DNA from: Chloroflexota bacterium
Lineage (GTDB): Bacteria; Chloroflexota; Dehalococcoidia; Lucifugimonadales; JAPUKM01
Assembly: GCA_027295645.1 (NCBI GenBank)
Contig: JAPUKM010000265.1
Location: 1 to 10,795, forward strand
Reading direction: 5' to 3'
Length of the DNA: 10,795 bases
This document shows positions 1 to 6,451 of the stretch, in pieces. Below the pieces are notes generated by a model, which was given only the letters and a program-made list of their open reading frames with translations, was not told where the DNA came from and did no database searches. How positions within the stretch are numbered: position 1 is the first letter of the stretch; every line of letters starts with the position of its first letter. The position numbers and the translations under genes were made by a program.

Positions 1-142
1 GCGTCTCGATAGGGCTATGTTGCAGGACCCATACGCTATCCATGAGAACCTCGCCATATTCCCGCGCGCCGTGAGGTTGGTGGTGGACGAAGAGACCTTG
101 GGGCTGTCGATCGAAAGAGGTCGTTCCTGCCGGCTATCTCGG

Positions 143-167
143 ACTGCTGCTAGCAGTATGATATCAT
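143..167. promoter_or_regulatory. Two abutting palindromes upstream of the zinc-ribbon/propeller gene
   Basis: A 6-bp hairpin, ACTGCT-GCT-AGCAGT (143-157), is followed directly by the perfect 10-bp palindrome ATGATATCAT (158-167). They lie 30 to 70 bases before the Shine-Dalgarno sequence of the next gene. TATGAT (157-162) could serve as a -10 box, but no good -35 lies 16-18 bases before it. An operator or promoter region is inferred from position only. Bases 1-214 hold no other gene I can support. Confidence 0.3.
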
Positions 168-197
168 CACAGATAGGAGTTTATGCAGAACCGGATA

Positions 198-211
198 GAG
201 GTGAGGAGGAG
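198..211 (+). promoter_or_regulatory. Shine-Dalgarno that sets a TTG start
   Basis: The purine-rich run GAGGTGAGGAGGAG ends three bases before an in-frame TTG at 215. No earlier ATG in the same frame (17, 158) has a comparable ribosome-binding site, so this site decides the start of the following gene. Confidence 0.6.
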
Positions 212-214
212 TCG

Positions 215-1675
215 TTGACTAGGACGCACGGTGAAGACGTGGCCGAGGCCAGAGAGCCTGGAGAGCAGCGCGTCATATGCTCTTACTGCGGAGCAGGCAA
301 TCCTGCAACAAGATCCCGCTGTTATACCTGCTGGGCAACGTTGGAGACTCAGCCGGCCATCAGCCGTGAGGAGGAGAATCGGTGGGTCAGCCAGGAACAG
401 GTAAGGCGACGCCGACGTAAGCTGGTCCGCCTGATCGTCACGGTGGGTGCGGTGGCCCTTGTAGTCGGTTTCGTGGCATACAGGATTACGGGCCTAGGTC
501 CACCACCTCCATCACCCAGCAGCACAATCAGCTCTCAATCTGCCACCGGCGAATGGCTCATGGCCCAGCGGGACATTCAACACACCGGTGTGGTTCCCGG
601 GCTGGCCTTTTCTCCTAATGGAACCACAAGATGGAGGTTTGAATCTCAGGGTCCTATGCGGACCAGCCCCGTGGTTGCCGACGGCCGAGTTTATGTTGCC
701 ACCGGAGACAACAGGCTGGTGGCTCTGGACGAAGCCACCGGCGATGTGCTGTGGGCACACCCGTTCAGCCAACGTGTGACTTCATCCTCTCTGACCATTG
801 CGCACGAGTTGGTGTTCATCGGAACGCATGACCGAATGCTCCGCGCCATTGACACTAAAACGGGGGAGCAGAGGTGGAGCTATACCACCGGTGGCCATAT
901 CTTCGGCTCAGCAACCGTTGCGAACGGCTCCGTCTATTTCGGCTCCACAGACGGACACCTCTACTCGCTTGACGCACGCACGGGAGAATTACTGTGGAGT
1001 AGCAGAAGGCGATTTTCGTCCCGGTCCGTCGAACGCATCGCTTCGTCGCCTACGGTGAATCAGGAGATCGTCATTGTTGGGTCGCAGGACCATAATCTGT
1101 ACATCCTGGACGCCGCCAGCGGTAGCCGTCGATACCTATTGCACGTCGGCAATCCCATCAACAATGCCATCACGGCGGTGGGCGATCGTGCCTTCTTCAC
1201 TTCGTCCGGAGTGGTAGTGGCCGTAGATTACACAGAAAGAAACTTCCCCTTTCAGAGGACTATCTGGTCTGTTTGGCAGCAATTGGCCATCTGGGGAATT
1301 GCCTCTCCACCAGCACATCCTCCAGGTGTTATTTGGGTCAGAGGGGTCGAGGGAAGGGTTGACGGAAACCTGGCAACAGCCGAGGGACGCATCTTTGTAG
1401 CGACGGGCGCCGGTATCCTCAGCGCCCTGGACACAGAGACGGGCGAGCCGCTGTGGGTGCTGGAGGGTCTGGAGCCGCTTCGCTCTTCGCCCATTATCAC
1501 CGGCGATACTGTGGTTCAGGCGGCGGCGGACGGCTCCATCTACGGATTTGGTGCTGCATCCGGTGAACAGATCTGGAAGGTCTCAGTGGATGAGGGAATT
1601 GTGGCTTCGCCAGTCCTTGCAAACGGCAGTTTATACGTGCCAACTATTGAGGGTTCCCTCTACGCTCTTCAGTAG
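215..1675 (+). CDS. Membrane-anchored zinc-ribbon / PQQ-like beta-propeller protein
   Basis: This 486-residue protein starts at TTG 215 because a strong Shine-Dalgarno lies just upstream; the frame stays open back to ATG 17. Near the N-terminus is a zinc-ribbon-like pair of CxxC knuckles (C22, C25, C36, C39). A basic patch, RRRRRK (about 64-69), and one membrane helix (about 71-89) follow. A Pro/Ser linker leads to a beta-propeller from about residue 115 to the end. Propeller blades are marked by PQQ-type repeats such as LVALDEATGDVLW, LYSLDARTGELLW and LSALDTETGEPLW, about seven in all. The last repeat, LYALQ, probably closes the ring with the first. The positive-inside rule puts the ribbon in the cytoplasm and the propeller outside. 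The fold resembles BamB and PQQ dehydrogenase propellers, but I see no dehydrogenase catalytic features. Binding of a ligand or partner is inferred and the substrate is unknown. The fifth blade is degenerate and Trp-rich. Confidence 0.85.
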   Translation: MTRTHGEDVAEAREPGEQRVICSYCGAGNPATRSRCYTCWATLETQPAISREEENRWVSQEQVRRRRRKLVRLIVTVGAVALVVGFVAYRITGLGPPPPSPSSTISSQSATGEWLMAQRDIQHTGVVPGLAFSPNGTTRWRFESQGPMRTSPVVADGRVYVATGDNRLVALDEATGDVLWAHPFSQRVTSSSLTIAHELVFIGTHDRMLRAIDTKTGEQRWSYTTGGHIFGSATVANGSVYFGSTDGHLYSLDARTGELLWSSRRRFSSRSVERIASSPTVNQEIVIVGSQDHNLYILDAASGSRRYLLHVGNPINNAITAVGDRAFFTSSGVVVAVDYTERNFPFQRTIWSVWQQLAIWGIASPPAHPPGVIWVRGVEGRVDGNLATAEGRIFVATGAGILSALDTETGEPLWVLEGLEPLRSSPIITGDTVVQAAADGSIYGFGAASGEQIWKVSVDEGIVASPVLANGSLYVPTIEGSLYALQ

Positions 1676-1692
1676 TCTGGACGGGTAAGCTG

Positions 1693-1702
1693 TGCCTAGG
1701 CA
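1693..1702. repeat. 10-bp palindrome between convergent genes
   Basis: TGCCTAGGCA is perfectly self-complementary. It lies in the 72-base gap between the stops of the propeller gene and the hypothetical on the other strand. There is no T-tract, so it is not a canonical terminator. A second small inverted repeat, TTGGAG-CGCCAA-CTCCAA (1754-1771), falls inside the 3' end of the neighbouring minus-strand gene. Together they may help end transcription, but this is weak. Confidence 0.25.
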
Positions 1703-1747
1703 GAGTCGTCTGCTCATAAGGATGGAGTGCCCAGTTGATAGTGGGGG

Positions 1748-2401
1748 CTAGAATTGGAGCGCCAACTCCAACTGCTTGGATGCTTCCTTTTTATCAAGCC
1801 TGAGCACAATATGAAGCTTGCGGGGTAGGTGCTCCGCGGATACGTGCGAACCCCACTCCCTGCCGTAATCATATTGCCCGGTGCTTTCCGTATTCACATC
1901 CATCACTTCAGGCATGGCACGCAAGATATTGAGCATGGGCGTCTCTCTGTGCACCAACATTATGACGGACGTCCCTTGGGACATTGAACCGCGGCTCTCC
2001 CTGACTTCACCCTTTGTAGCCTGCTTGAGGCGTAGAATAAACTTGTAGAGATTCGAAGCATCCACATCAGGTGGGAGGACCAGCTCTAACTCCGCCGGAA
2101 CCTCCTTAGCATCCCCATCATGGCGGCTTGGAGCCTGCCAGATATTCATCCAGGCCTGGTCTGACTCTTCGGACTCCGCCTGCTCATCCAATTCTGGTGT
2201 CTCCCAATGGATGGTAGGGTTGTCCATAATCTCAGTACCCTCAGGCAAATCCTCTTTCAGATATTCCATGGAGGACGGACTATCAGCGGTTTCCTCCTCT
2301 GGCTGCACAGCCTCCCGGATGGTCACGGGACCAAACCAGCCTTCCGTCACCTGCTCGGCCCGCCCGTTTTGGATGACTACGTTGTGGTTACTTGACATCA
2401 T
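1748..2401 (-). CDS. Hypothetical acidic protein with C-terminal alpha/beta domain
   Basis: This 217-residue protein is of unknown function. The start is placed at the first of two adjacent ATGs (2401, 2398); the frame is open up to 2524, but the extra residues look non-coding. The N-terminal half is low in complexity and rich in Glu and Asp, probably a disordered linker. From about residue 125 there is a predicted compact region of strand-helix-strand type (AELELVLPP, then a helix, then TSVIMLVHRETPMLNIL and a short helix ending MPEVMDV). I recall similar C-terminal regions in uncharacterised Chloroflexota proteins, often associated with signalling or surface proteins, but cannot name a family. 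No signal peptide or membrane helix is visible. No good Shine-Dalgarno precedes the ATG pair, whereas a short overlapping upstream frame has one, so translation may be coupled. Confidence 0.65.
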   Translation of the reverse strand: MMSSNHNVVIQNGRAEQVTEGWFGPVTIREAVQPEEETADSPSSMEYLKEDLPEGTEIMDNPTIHWETPELDEQAESEESDQAWMNIWQAPSRHDGDAKEVPAELELVLPPDVDASNLYKFILRLKQATKGEVRESRGSMSQGTSVIMLVHRETPMLNILRAMPEVMDVNTESTGQYDYGREWGSHVSAEHLPRKLHIVLRLDKKEASKQLELALQF

Positions 2402-2438
2402 AGGAATGAACAAGGAAAACCCCGATGCTCTTAGCCAT
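2388..2438 (-). CDS. Possible 16-residue leader peptide overlapping the next gene's start
   Basis: An ATG at 2438 follows a strong purine run, GAGGGGGAGAGAG. It opens a 16-codon frame, MAKSIGVFLVHSYDVK, that ends in TAA at 2388-2390, just past the ATG pair of the hypothetical gene. The downstream start has no Shine-Dalgarno of its own. A translationally coupled leader would fit, but a frame this short can arise by chance. Confidence 0.25.
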   Translation of the reverse strand: MAKSIGVFLVHSYDVK

Positions 2439-2659
2439 CTCTCTCCCCCTCTATTTGGCATCCCCGGCCCTTCAAGAGGCTGAGGGCGCACTCCCTCGCA
2501 CGAATAGGGTATGTGCCAGGTCACGAAGCGTCCATCCAGCTTTCAGGTGATTTCTCTCCCGATTCGTCACCGATTGGATTACTCCATTTGGGTGACAGCG
2601 CCGGCATGACCCTCCCCGCCTCCGAGCTCGTCCTTCAGCAAAGGGTATAACGAGAGCCG

Positions 2660-2674
2660 TCACGTTTTGTCACA
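2660..2674 (+). promoter_or_regulatory. Direct GTCAC half-sites upstream of the regulator promoter
   Basis: GTCAC occurs at 2660-2664 and again at 2670-2674, a 10-base period equal to about one helical turn. The pair lies about 19 bases before the proposed -35 box of the response regulator gene. It could be a tandem regulator-binding site; no factor can be named. Confidence 0.2.
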
Positions 2675-2692
2675 GTTTATTTGTCCTCGCTC

Positions 2693-2721
2693 TTGCCGAA
2701 TCATCAGAGGGTAGGTATCAT
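2693..2721 (+). promoter_or_regulatory. Sigma-70-type promoter for the regulator/crotonase unit
   Basis: TTGCCG (2693-2698) and TATCAT (2716-2721) are separated by 17 bases. This gives a leader of about 50 bases before the ATG at 2779. The surrounding gene-free stretch (2439-2778) shows no other gene I can support. Confidence 0.5.
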
Positions 2722-2752
2722 CAACAACAACGTCAGTGCTGGGGGTTTTGTA

Positions 2753-2762
2753 CCTGATCAGG
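2753..2762. promoter_or_regulatory. Palindrome in the 5' leader of the response regulator
   Basis: CCTGATCAGG is a perfect 10-bp palindrome, and the flanks GTACC and GGTAC extend the symmetry with a one-base slip. It overlaps the G-rich run (2761-2765) that is the only candidate ribosome-binding site, set rather far (13 bases) from the ATG. It could be an operator or an RNA hairpin masking the ribosome site. Both ideas are inference. Confidence 0.3.
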
Positions 2763-2778
2763 GGGTACTGGACCGAGC

Positions 2779-3450
2779 ATGGATCTTATTAAACTACTGA
2801 TAGCGGACGATCACGCCATCTTTCGGCTAGGCCTGAGGGAGTTCCTGGGCAGGAAGAGGGCTATCCGCGTTGTCGGTGAGGCCTCCGATGGGAACGAGGC
2901 CGTGGAGATGGCCCGCAATCTACGTCCCGACGTGGTCCTCATGGATCTGTGGATGCCCAATTGCAACGGGGTTGAGGCCACCCGCCGGATTCAGGCTGAG
3001 ATGCCGGAGATAAACATCATGGTGCTGACGGTCTCCGAAAACGAGCCCGACCTTTTGGGGGCCATCAAGGCGGGCGCACGAGGATACCTGCTGAAGGATG
3101 ATCCGCCCGAACAGATTGTCCAAGCCATCCGGTACGTCGCCTCGGGCGGGACAATCACCTCCCCACGCATGGCCAGCAAGCTGCTGGATGAATTCAAGAG
3201 GTCCCAGCACTCAGCCCCAACCGAAGATCTCTCCCCGCTCAGTGAGCGGGAGCTGGAGGTGCTGCGGCTGGTTGCCCAGGGTGAAAGCAACAAGGAGATT
3301 GCGAAAAAGTTGACGATCTCCGACAATACCGCGAAGACCCACCTCCGGAATATCATGGATAAGCTGCACTTGGCCAACCGCACCCAGGCAGCGGCTTTCG
3401 CCACGAAATCCGGGCTGTCAGAGAGAGAAGACATATCCAGCCGTCACTGA
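2779..3450 (+). CDS. NarL/FixJ-family response regulator (REC + LuxR-type HTH)
   Basis: This 223-residue protein has the standard two-domain layout of the family. The receiver domain (about 5-120) has the acidic pair D10/D11, the phosphoacceptor D56 in VVLMDLWMP, the switch residue T84 and the conserved K106 in GYLLKDD. The LuxR/GerE DNA-binding domain (about 150-212) begins LSPLSERELEVLRLVAQG and contains the recognition segment around SDNTAKTHLRNIMDKL. All phosphotransfer residues are present, so it should be controlled by a histidine kinase, but none is encoded here, making it an orphan in this window. It is the first gene of a two-gene unit, with the crotonase starting 7 bases after its stop. 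Regulated targets cannot be told from sequence; autoregulation through the upstream palindrome is possible. Confidence 0.93.
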   Translation: MDLIKLLIADDHAIFRLGLREFLGRKRAIRVVGEASDGNEAVEMARNLRPDVVLMDLWMPNCNGVEATRRIQAEMPEINIMVLTVSENEPDLLGAIKAGARGYLLKDDPPEQIVQAIRYVASGGTITSPRMASKLLDEFKRSQHSAPTEDLSPLSERELEVLRLVAQGESNKEIAKKLTISDNTAKTHLRNIMDKLHLANRTQAAAFATKSGLSEREDISSRH

Positions 3451-3457
3451 GGTACCC

Positions 3458-4216
3458 ATGCCTGCTGTACTTTACGAAAAACGCGACCAGGTTGCTTATA
3501 TAACTCTCAACCGCCCCGATGCCCTCAACTCAATTAATGATGAGTTGGCTGAGGGACTAAGCAAGGCGCTGATAGACTACCGTGACGATCCTTCGCTGCT
3601 TGTAGCCATCATGAGTGGAGCAGGACGTGCCTTCAGCGCAGGAGCCGACCTGAAGGAGATGTCAAACAGGGGTCAGGCCGGAGGTACGAGGGCCATGACC
3701 TCTCCGCTGGGGCTTGAAGTCTGGAAACCGATCATCGCCGCCATAGACGGCTATGCACTGGCTGGAGGGTTCCTGCTGTCCCTGGAATGCGATATCAGAA
3801 TCGCTACGGAGCGGTCCAGAATGGGCATTGTAGTGACAAGGATTGGAACCATTGGTGAAGAGGCCCTTCTCAACCTTGCCAGGATGATACCAGCTGGCGA
3901 GGCCCTCTACCTTTTCCTGACGGGAAGCCACATACCCGCCGCTGAGGCCCACCGCGTGGGCCTCCTTCATAAGGTGCTCCCTGACAGGGAGGCCCTTATG
4001 AAGGAGGCAGAGGCCATCGCAGAGGAGATCAAGCTTGCGGCGCCTCTGGCGAACCAGGCTGCGAGACGCCTGATCTATATGGGCATGACCCGACCTCCGG
4101 AAGAGGTCCTTGCGCTTGCCACGTCCCTCAAAGAGAAGCTCGCCCAGACCGAAGACGCCAAAGAGGGGCCTCGCGCTTTTGCGGAGAAGCGTAAACCCGT
4201 TTGGAAGATGCGCTAG
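3458..4216 (+). CDS. Enoyl-CoA hydratase/isomerase (crotonase) family protein lacking both catalytic Glu
   Basis: This 252-residue protein matches the usual length of crotonase monomers. The CoA-binding and oxyanion-hole segments are present: AFSAGADLKEM (59-68) and GYALAGGFLLSLECD (98-112). The late family motif SHIPAAEAHRVGLLHKVLP (157-175) is also clear. The two glutamates used by classical enoyl-CoA hydratase for water activation are missing: by alignment to rat mitochondrial hydratase, E144 corresponds to L106 and E164 to V126. The usual PGAGG-type turn is replaced by IGEEALLNL. It should therefore bind acyl-CoA thioesters, but simple hydration is unlikely; an isomerase, hydrolase, decarboxylase or non-catalytic role is open. 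The TGAGG overlapping the regulator's stop serves as Shine-Dalgarno, so it is co-transcribed and perhaps co-translated with that regulator. A terminator follows the gene. Confidence 0.9.
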   Translation: MPAVLYEKRDQVAYITLNRPDALNSINDELAEGLSKALIDYRDDPSLLVAIMSGAGRAFSAGADLKEMSNRGQAGGTRAMTSPLGLEVWKPIIAAIDGYALAGGFLLSLECDIRIATERSRMGIVVTRIGTIGEEALLNLARMIPAGEALYLFLTGSHIPAAEAHRVGLLHKVLPDREALMKEAEAIAEEIKLAAPLANQAARRLIYMGMTRPPEEVLALATSLKEKLAQTEDAKEGPRAFAEKRKPVWKMR

Positions 4217-4263
4217 GGCGGTGGCGTGAGCCCCTCCTGATCGCAGGTGCTCTCTGATTACAT

Positions 4264-4285
4264 CCCGGAACCGTTCCGGGCTTTT
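4264..4285 (+). terminator. Rho-independent terminator after the crotonase gene
   Basis: CCCGGAA-CCG-TTCCGGG forms a perfect 7-bp GC-rich stem with a 3-base loop and is followed by CTTTT. It lies 47 bases after the crotonase stop and closes the regulator/crotonase unit. The T-tract is short. The same stem would form in transcripts running off the end of dnaN from the other strand, but there without a T-tract. Confidence 0.7.
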
Positions 4286-4333
4286 GGTGGCCCGGCCCCG
4301 TAAAACTGCCCGGCAGAATTCCCGGTTCTTACA

Positions 4334-5470
4334 CTACCACTGTACGAACATTGGCATGATGACGTGCACGTAGTCTTCATCAGACACCGGCTTGAGCACA
4401 CCCGGGCTTGAAGGAGTGGAGGTCTCCATGGCAACCTCCGTCTTGTCATCAAGGACCGTGAGCACCTCCTGGAGATACTTGCTGGAGAAGGCGATCTTGG
4501 TCTCCGGCCCCTCCACCTGAGCATCGAACTCGCCCTGGTTATCGCCCAGCTCCTCGGCTCGTGCCAAGATCAGCATCTTCCCCGGCGCCCCGTCGGCGCC
4601 GGGGGATACCTGTAGCCTTACGATGCCGCCGCCATCTCGTGCAAAGATGGATGCGGCCTTCGTCGCCCGGAGGAAATCCTGCAACGACACGACCGTCCGC
4701 GTCTCGAAGGCGTCGGGAATAAGCTGCTGGTAGTTGGGAAATGTGCCCTGGACCAGCTGGGAGACCAGCTCCACGTTCTGTAGCCGGAAAAGCGCCTGGC
4801 TGCGCTGAGGCGTCACCGTGAACTCAACCGGCTCAGATTGATCGCTCAGAAGGCGGTTGAGTTCCGTGAGTGTCCGTGCGGGAATGATGAAGCTGAGGGG
4901 CTCGGCCAAAGTCGTCTCCAGGGTACCCTTGAAGACCGCCAGGCGGAAACCATCGGCGGCGGCAAGCGTAAACCGGTCGCCCTCCAACTCTACGTTGACC
5001 CCGGTAAGGACGGGACGGGAGTCCTCAGTCGCCGCCGCAAAGACCACCTGGTTGATGGCATGGCGCAGGTTCTGGGATGCTATGGTGACTCCCACGCCCT
5101 CATCCACCGTCGGTATCGGCGGGAACTCCTCCGCATCGATCCCGATGATCCGTCCCTCGAAGCGCCCGCAGGTAAGTTGGATCCCTTTGGGCTTGGGAGT
5201 CATAGCAATATCGATCTGGCCATCGGGGAGCGAGGTGACGAAGTCGGTGAGCAATCGAGCGGGTATGGTTATAGCACCCTCATCTGCGATTTTTGCGCCC
5301 ACCCACGTAGTGACGGCGATCTCCAGGTTGGTGGCTGAAAGTTTCAGCCTACCCTGGTCAGTCGACATAAGAATGTTCTGAGTGATGGGCAATGTGCTGC
5401 GGGTTGCTACCGCGCGCCCTACAATACCCAGCGCCTTACTCAGATTCTCTTGCAAGCAGGAAAGTTTCAT
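4334..5470 (-). CDS. dnaN: DNA polymerase III beta subunit (sliding clamp)
   Basis: This 378-residue protein is the ring-shaped processivity clamp that tethers DNA polymerase III to DNA. The length fits the family, and three clamp domains of about 125 residues can be followed. Typical signatures are the start MKLSCLQENL, the segment LPITQNILMS, the central FAAATEDSRPVLTGVNVELE, the segment FPNYQQLIP and the C-terminal IMPMFVQW; the last contributes to the peptide-binding pocket used by clamp partners. I place the start at ATG 5470, five bases after GGGGGTGA. A GTG three codons earlier overlaps that ribosome-binding site and is unlikely. The gene stands alone, without dnaA or recF beside it, and has its own promoter in the gap shared with larB. 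Confidence 0.97.
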   Translation of the reverse strand: MKLSCLQENLSKALGIVGRAVATRSTLPITQNILMSTDQGRLKLSATNLEIAVTTWVGAKIADEGAITIPARLLTDFVTSLPDGQIDIAMTPKPKGIQLTCGRFEGRIIGIDAEEFPPIPTVDEGVGVTIASQNLRHAINQVVFAAATEDSRPVLTGVNVELEGDRFTLAAADGFRLAVFKGTLETTLAEPLSFIIPARTLTELNRLLSDQSEPVEFTVTPQRSQALFRLQNVELVSQLVQGTFPNYQQLIPDAFETRTVVSLQDFLRATKAASIFARDGGGIVRLQVSPGADGAPGKMLILARAEELGDNQGEFDAQVEGPETKIAFSSKYLQEVLTVLDDKTEVAMETSTPSSPGVLKPVSDEDYVHVIMPMFVQW

Positions 5471-5498
5471 GGATCTCACCCCCAGAATACGTGATCGT

Positions 5499-5528
5499 AG
5501 TATATGGTCGGCGTTGAAGCGGCGTCAA
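5499..5528 (-). promoter_or_regulatory. dnaN promoter
   Basis: Read on the minus strand, TTGACG (5523-5528) and TATACT (5499-5504) are separated by 18 bases. The -10 box lies about 29 bases before the dnaN ATG. Both boxes are one or two bases from the sigma-70 consensus. Confidence 0.65.
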
Positions 5529-5622
5529 CGACTGCACTACATATTCCGATCAATATTTCTTACCTAACATGCACACAAAACTTGCTGATTCCTCCATGCT
5601 TCCCCAGCCAGCCAAGTTCTCC

Positions 5623-5647
5623 TATAATGTTTCACAGCATCGGGAGG
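5623..5647 (+). promoter_or_regulatory. TATAAT box and Shine-Dalgarno that place the larB start
   Basis: A perfect TATAAT (5623-5628) overlaps the first in-frame ATG (5627). A strong GGGAGG (5642-5647) follows, six bases before an in-frame ATA (5654). No good -35 lies at the right distance (TTCCCC at 5600-5605 is the best), so the promoter is only partly supported. If it is used, the transcript would begin near 5635 and exclude the ATG. Confidence 0.4.
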
Positions 5648-6427
5648 TACGCAATAGACCGGCAGAAACTAACTCAGCTCCTTGCCCAGGTCAAAGCTGA
5701 GCAGACTACAATAGAAGAGGCGCTGGAGTCGCTGAGCCAGCTTCCCTTCCAGGACCTGGGGTTCGCCAAGGTGGACCACCACAGAGCGCTGCGTAAGGGC
5801 TTCCCCGAAGTGATTCTAGGCGAGGGCAAGACACCGGAGCAGATAGCGGATATTGCTCAGGCCATCGAAAACGATGGCAGCAGCCTCCTGATCACCCGAA
5901 TCGACGCTTCAGCCTACGAGACGCTCAAGGCCAAGGTACCGGACACGGTCTACAATGCCACCGCCCGGATCGCCTACTTGCAACGAGACCCTGTTGCATT
6001 GAAGCCCGGCGTCACTGTGGCCTGTGCAGGGACATCGGACATTCCTGTGGCAGAGGAGGCAGCGATCACCGCCGAGCTGGTGGGAAGTCAAGTAGAGCGG
6101 GTCTACGATACGGGGGTTGCCGGGCTGCACCGGCTCTTGAGCGCCCTGCCCAAGCTCAGATCTGCCAGAGTTGTAGTAGTGGTAGCCGGTATGGACGGAG
6201 CCCTGCCCAGTGTCGTAGGAGGGCTTGTGGCCGTTCCAGTCATCGCGGTGCCAACCAGCATAGGGTATGGGGCCAGCTTTCAGGGGTTGTCGGCGCTCCT
6301 GGCCATGCTCGCGAGCTGCGCGCCCGGCGTGACGGTGGTAAACATTGACAACGGATTTGGTGCCGGCTATCAGGCAGCCATGATCAACCGTGGCCTTGCC
6401 GACCCACCCACCTCCCCTACTCCTTAG
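5627..6427 (+). CDS. larB: Nickel-pincer cofactor biosynthesis protein LarB
   Basis: LarB carboxylates the pyridine ring of nicotinic acid adenine dinucleotide and hydrolyses it. This is the first step toward the nickel-pincer nucleotide cofactor of lactate racemase and related enzymes. The 266-residue protein shows the LarB N-terminal region, including FQDLGFAKVDHHRALRKG (41-58), and a C-terminal PurE-like (AIR carboxylase) domain. Its motifs are AGTSDIPVAEEAA (134-146), GMDGALPSVVGGL (188-200), SIGYGASFQG and VNIDNGFGAG. C231, in ASCAPGVTVV, probably corresponds to the cysteine that attacks the pyridine ring in characterised LarB. The start is uncertain. ATG 5627 has no Shine-Dalgarno and overlaps a TATAAT box, whereas an ATA at 5654 (before DRQKLTQLL) sits six bases after GGGAGG and matches where LarB proteins usually begin. 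larC and larE are not nearby. Confidence 0.9.
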   Translation: MFHSIGRYAIDRQKLTQLLAQVKAEQTTIEEALESLSQLPFQDLGFAKVDHHRALRKGFPEVILGEGKTPEQIADIAQAIENDGSSLLITRIDASAYETLKAKVPDTVYNATARIAYLQRDPVALKPGVTVACAGTSDIPVAEEAAITAELVGSQVERVYDTGVAGLHRLLSALPKLRSARVVVVVAGMDGALPSVVGGLVAVPVIAVPTSIGYGASFQGLSALLAMLASCAPGVTVVNIDNGFGAGYQAAMINRGLADPPTSPTP

Positions 6428-6451
6428 CGCTAGTCAGGGAAAATTCCCTGA
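6425..6451. terminator. Shared hairpin at convergent stops
   Basis: The larB stop and the prepilin peptidase stop lie in one 8-bp palindrome, TAGCGCTA (6425-6432), with only two bases between the genes. Next to it is TCAGGGA-AAAT-TCCCTGA (6434-6451), a 7-bp stem inside the last codons of the peptidase gene. No T-tract follows on either strand, so it is a non-canonical, possibly bidirectional, terminator candidate. Confidence 0.35.

Noticed and set aside
2439..2778. A 63-codon minus-strand frame (2472-2663) and the N-terminal extension of the hypothetical gene up to 2524
   Set aside because: The translated residues look like random Arg/Pro/Gly-rich sequence. There is no convincing ribosome site, and they overlap each other in different frames on the same strand. 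I regard the stretch as regulatory or empty.
4857..5381. Long plus-strand frames (up to 174 codons) opposite dnaN
   Set aside because: They are antisense to a certain gene, biased in composition, and have no family signature.
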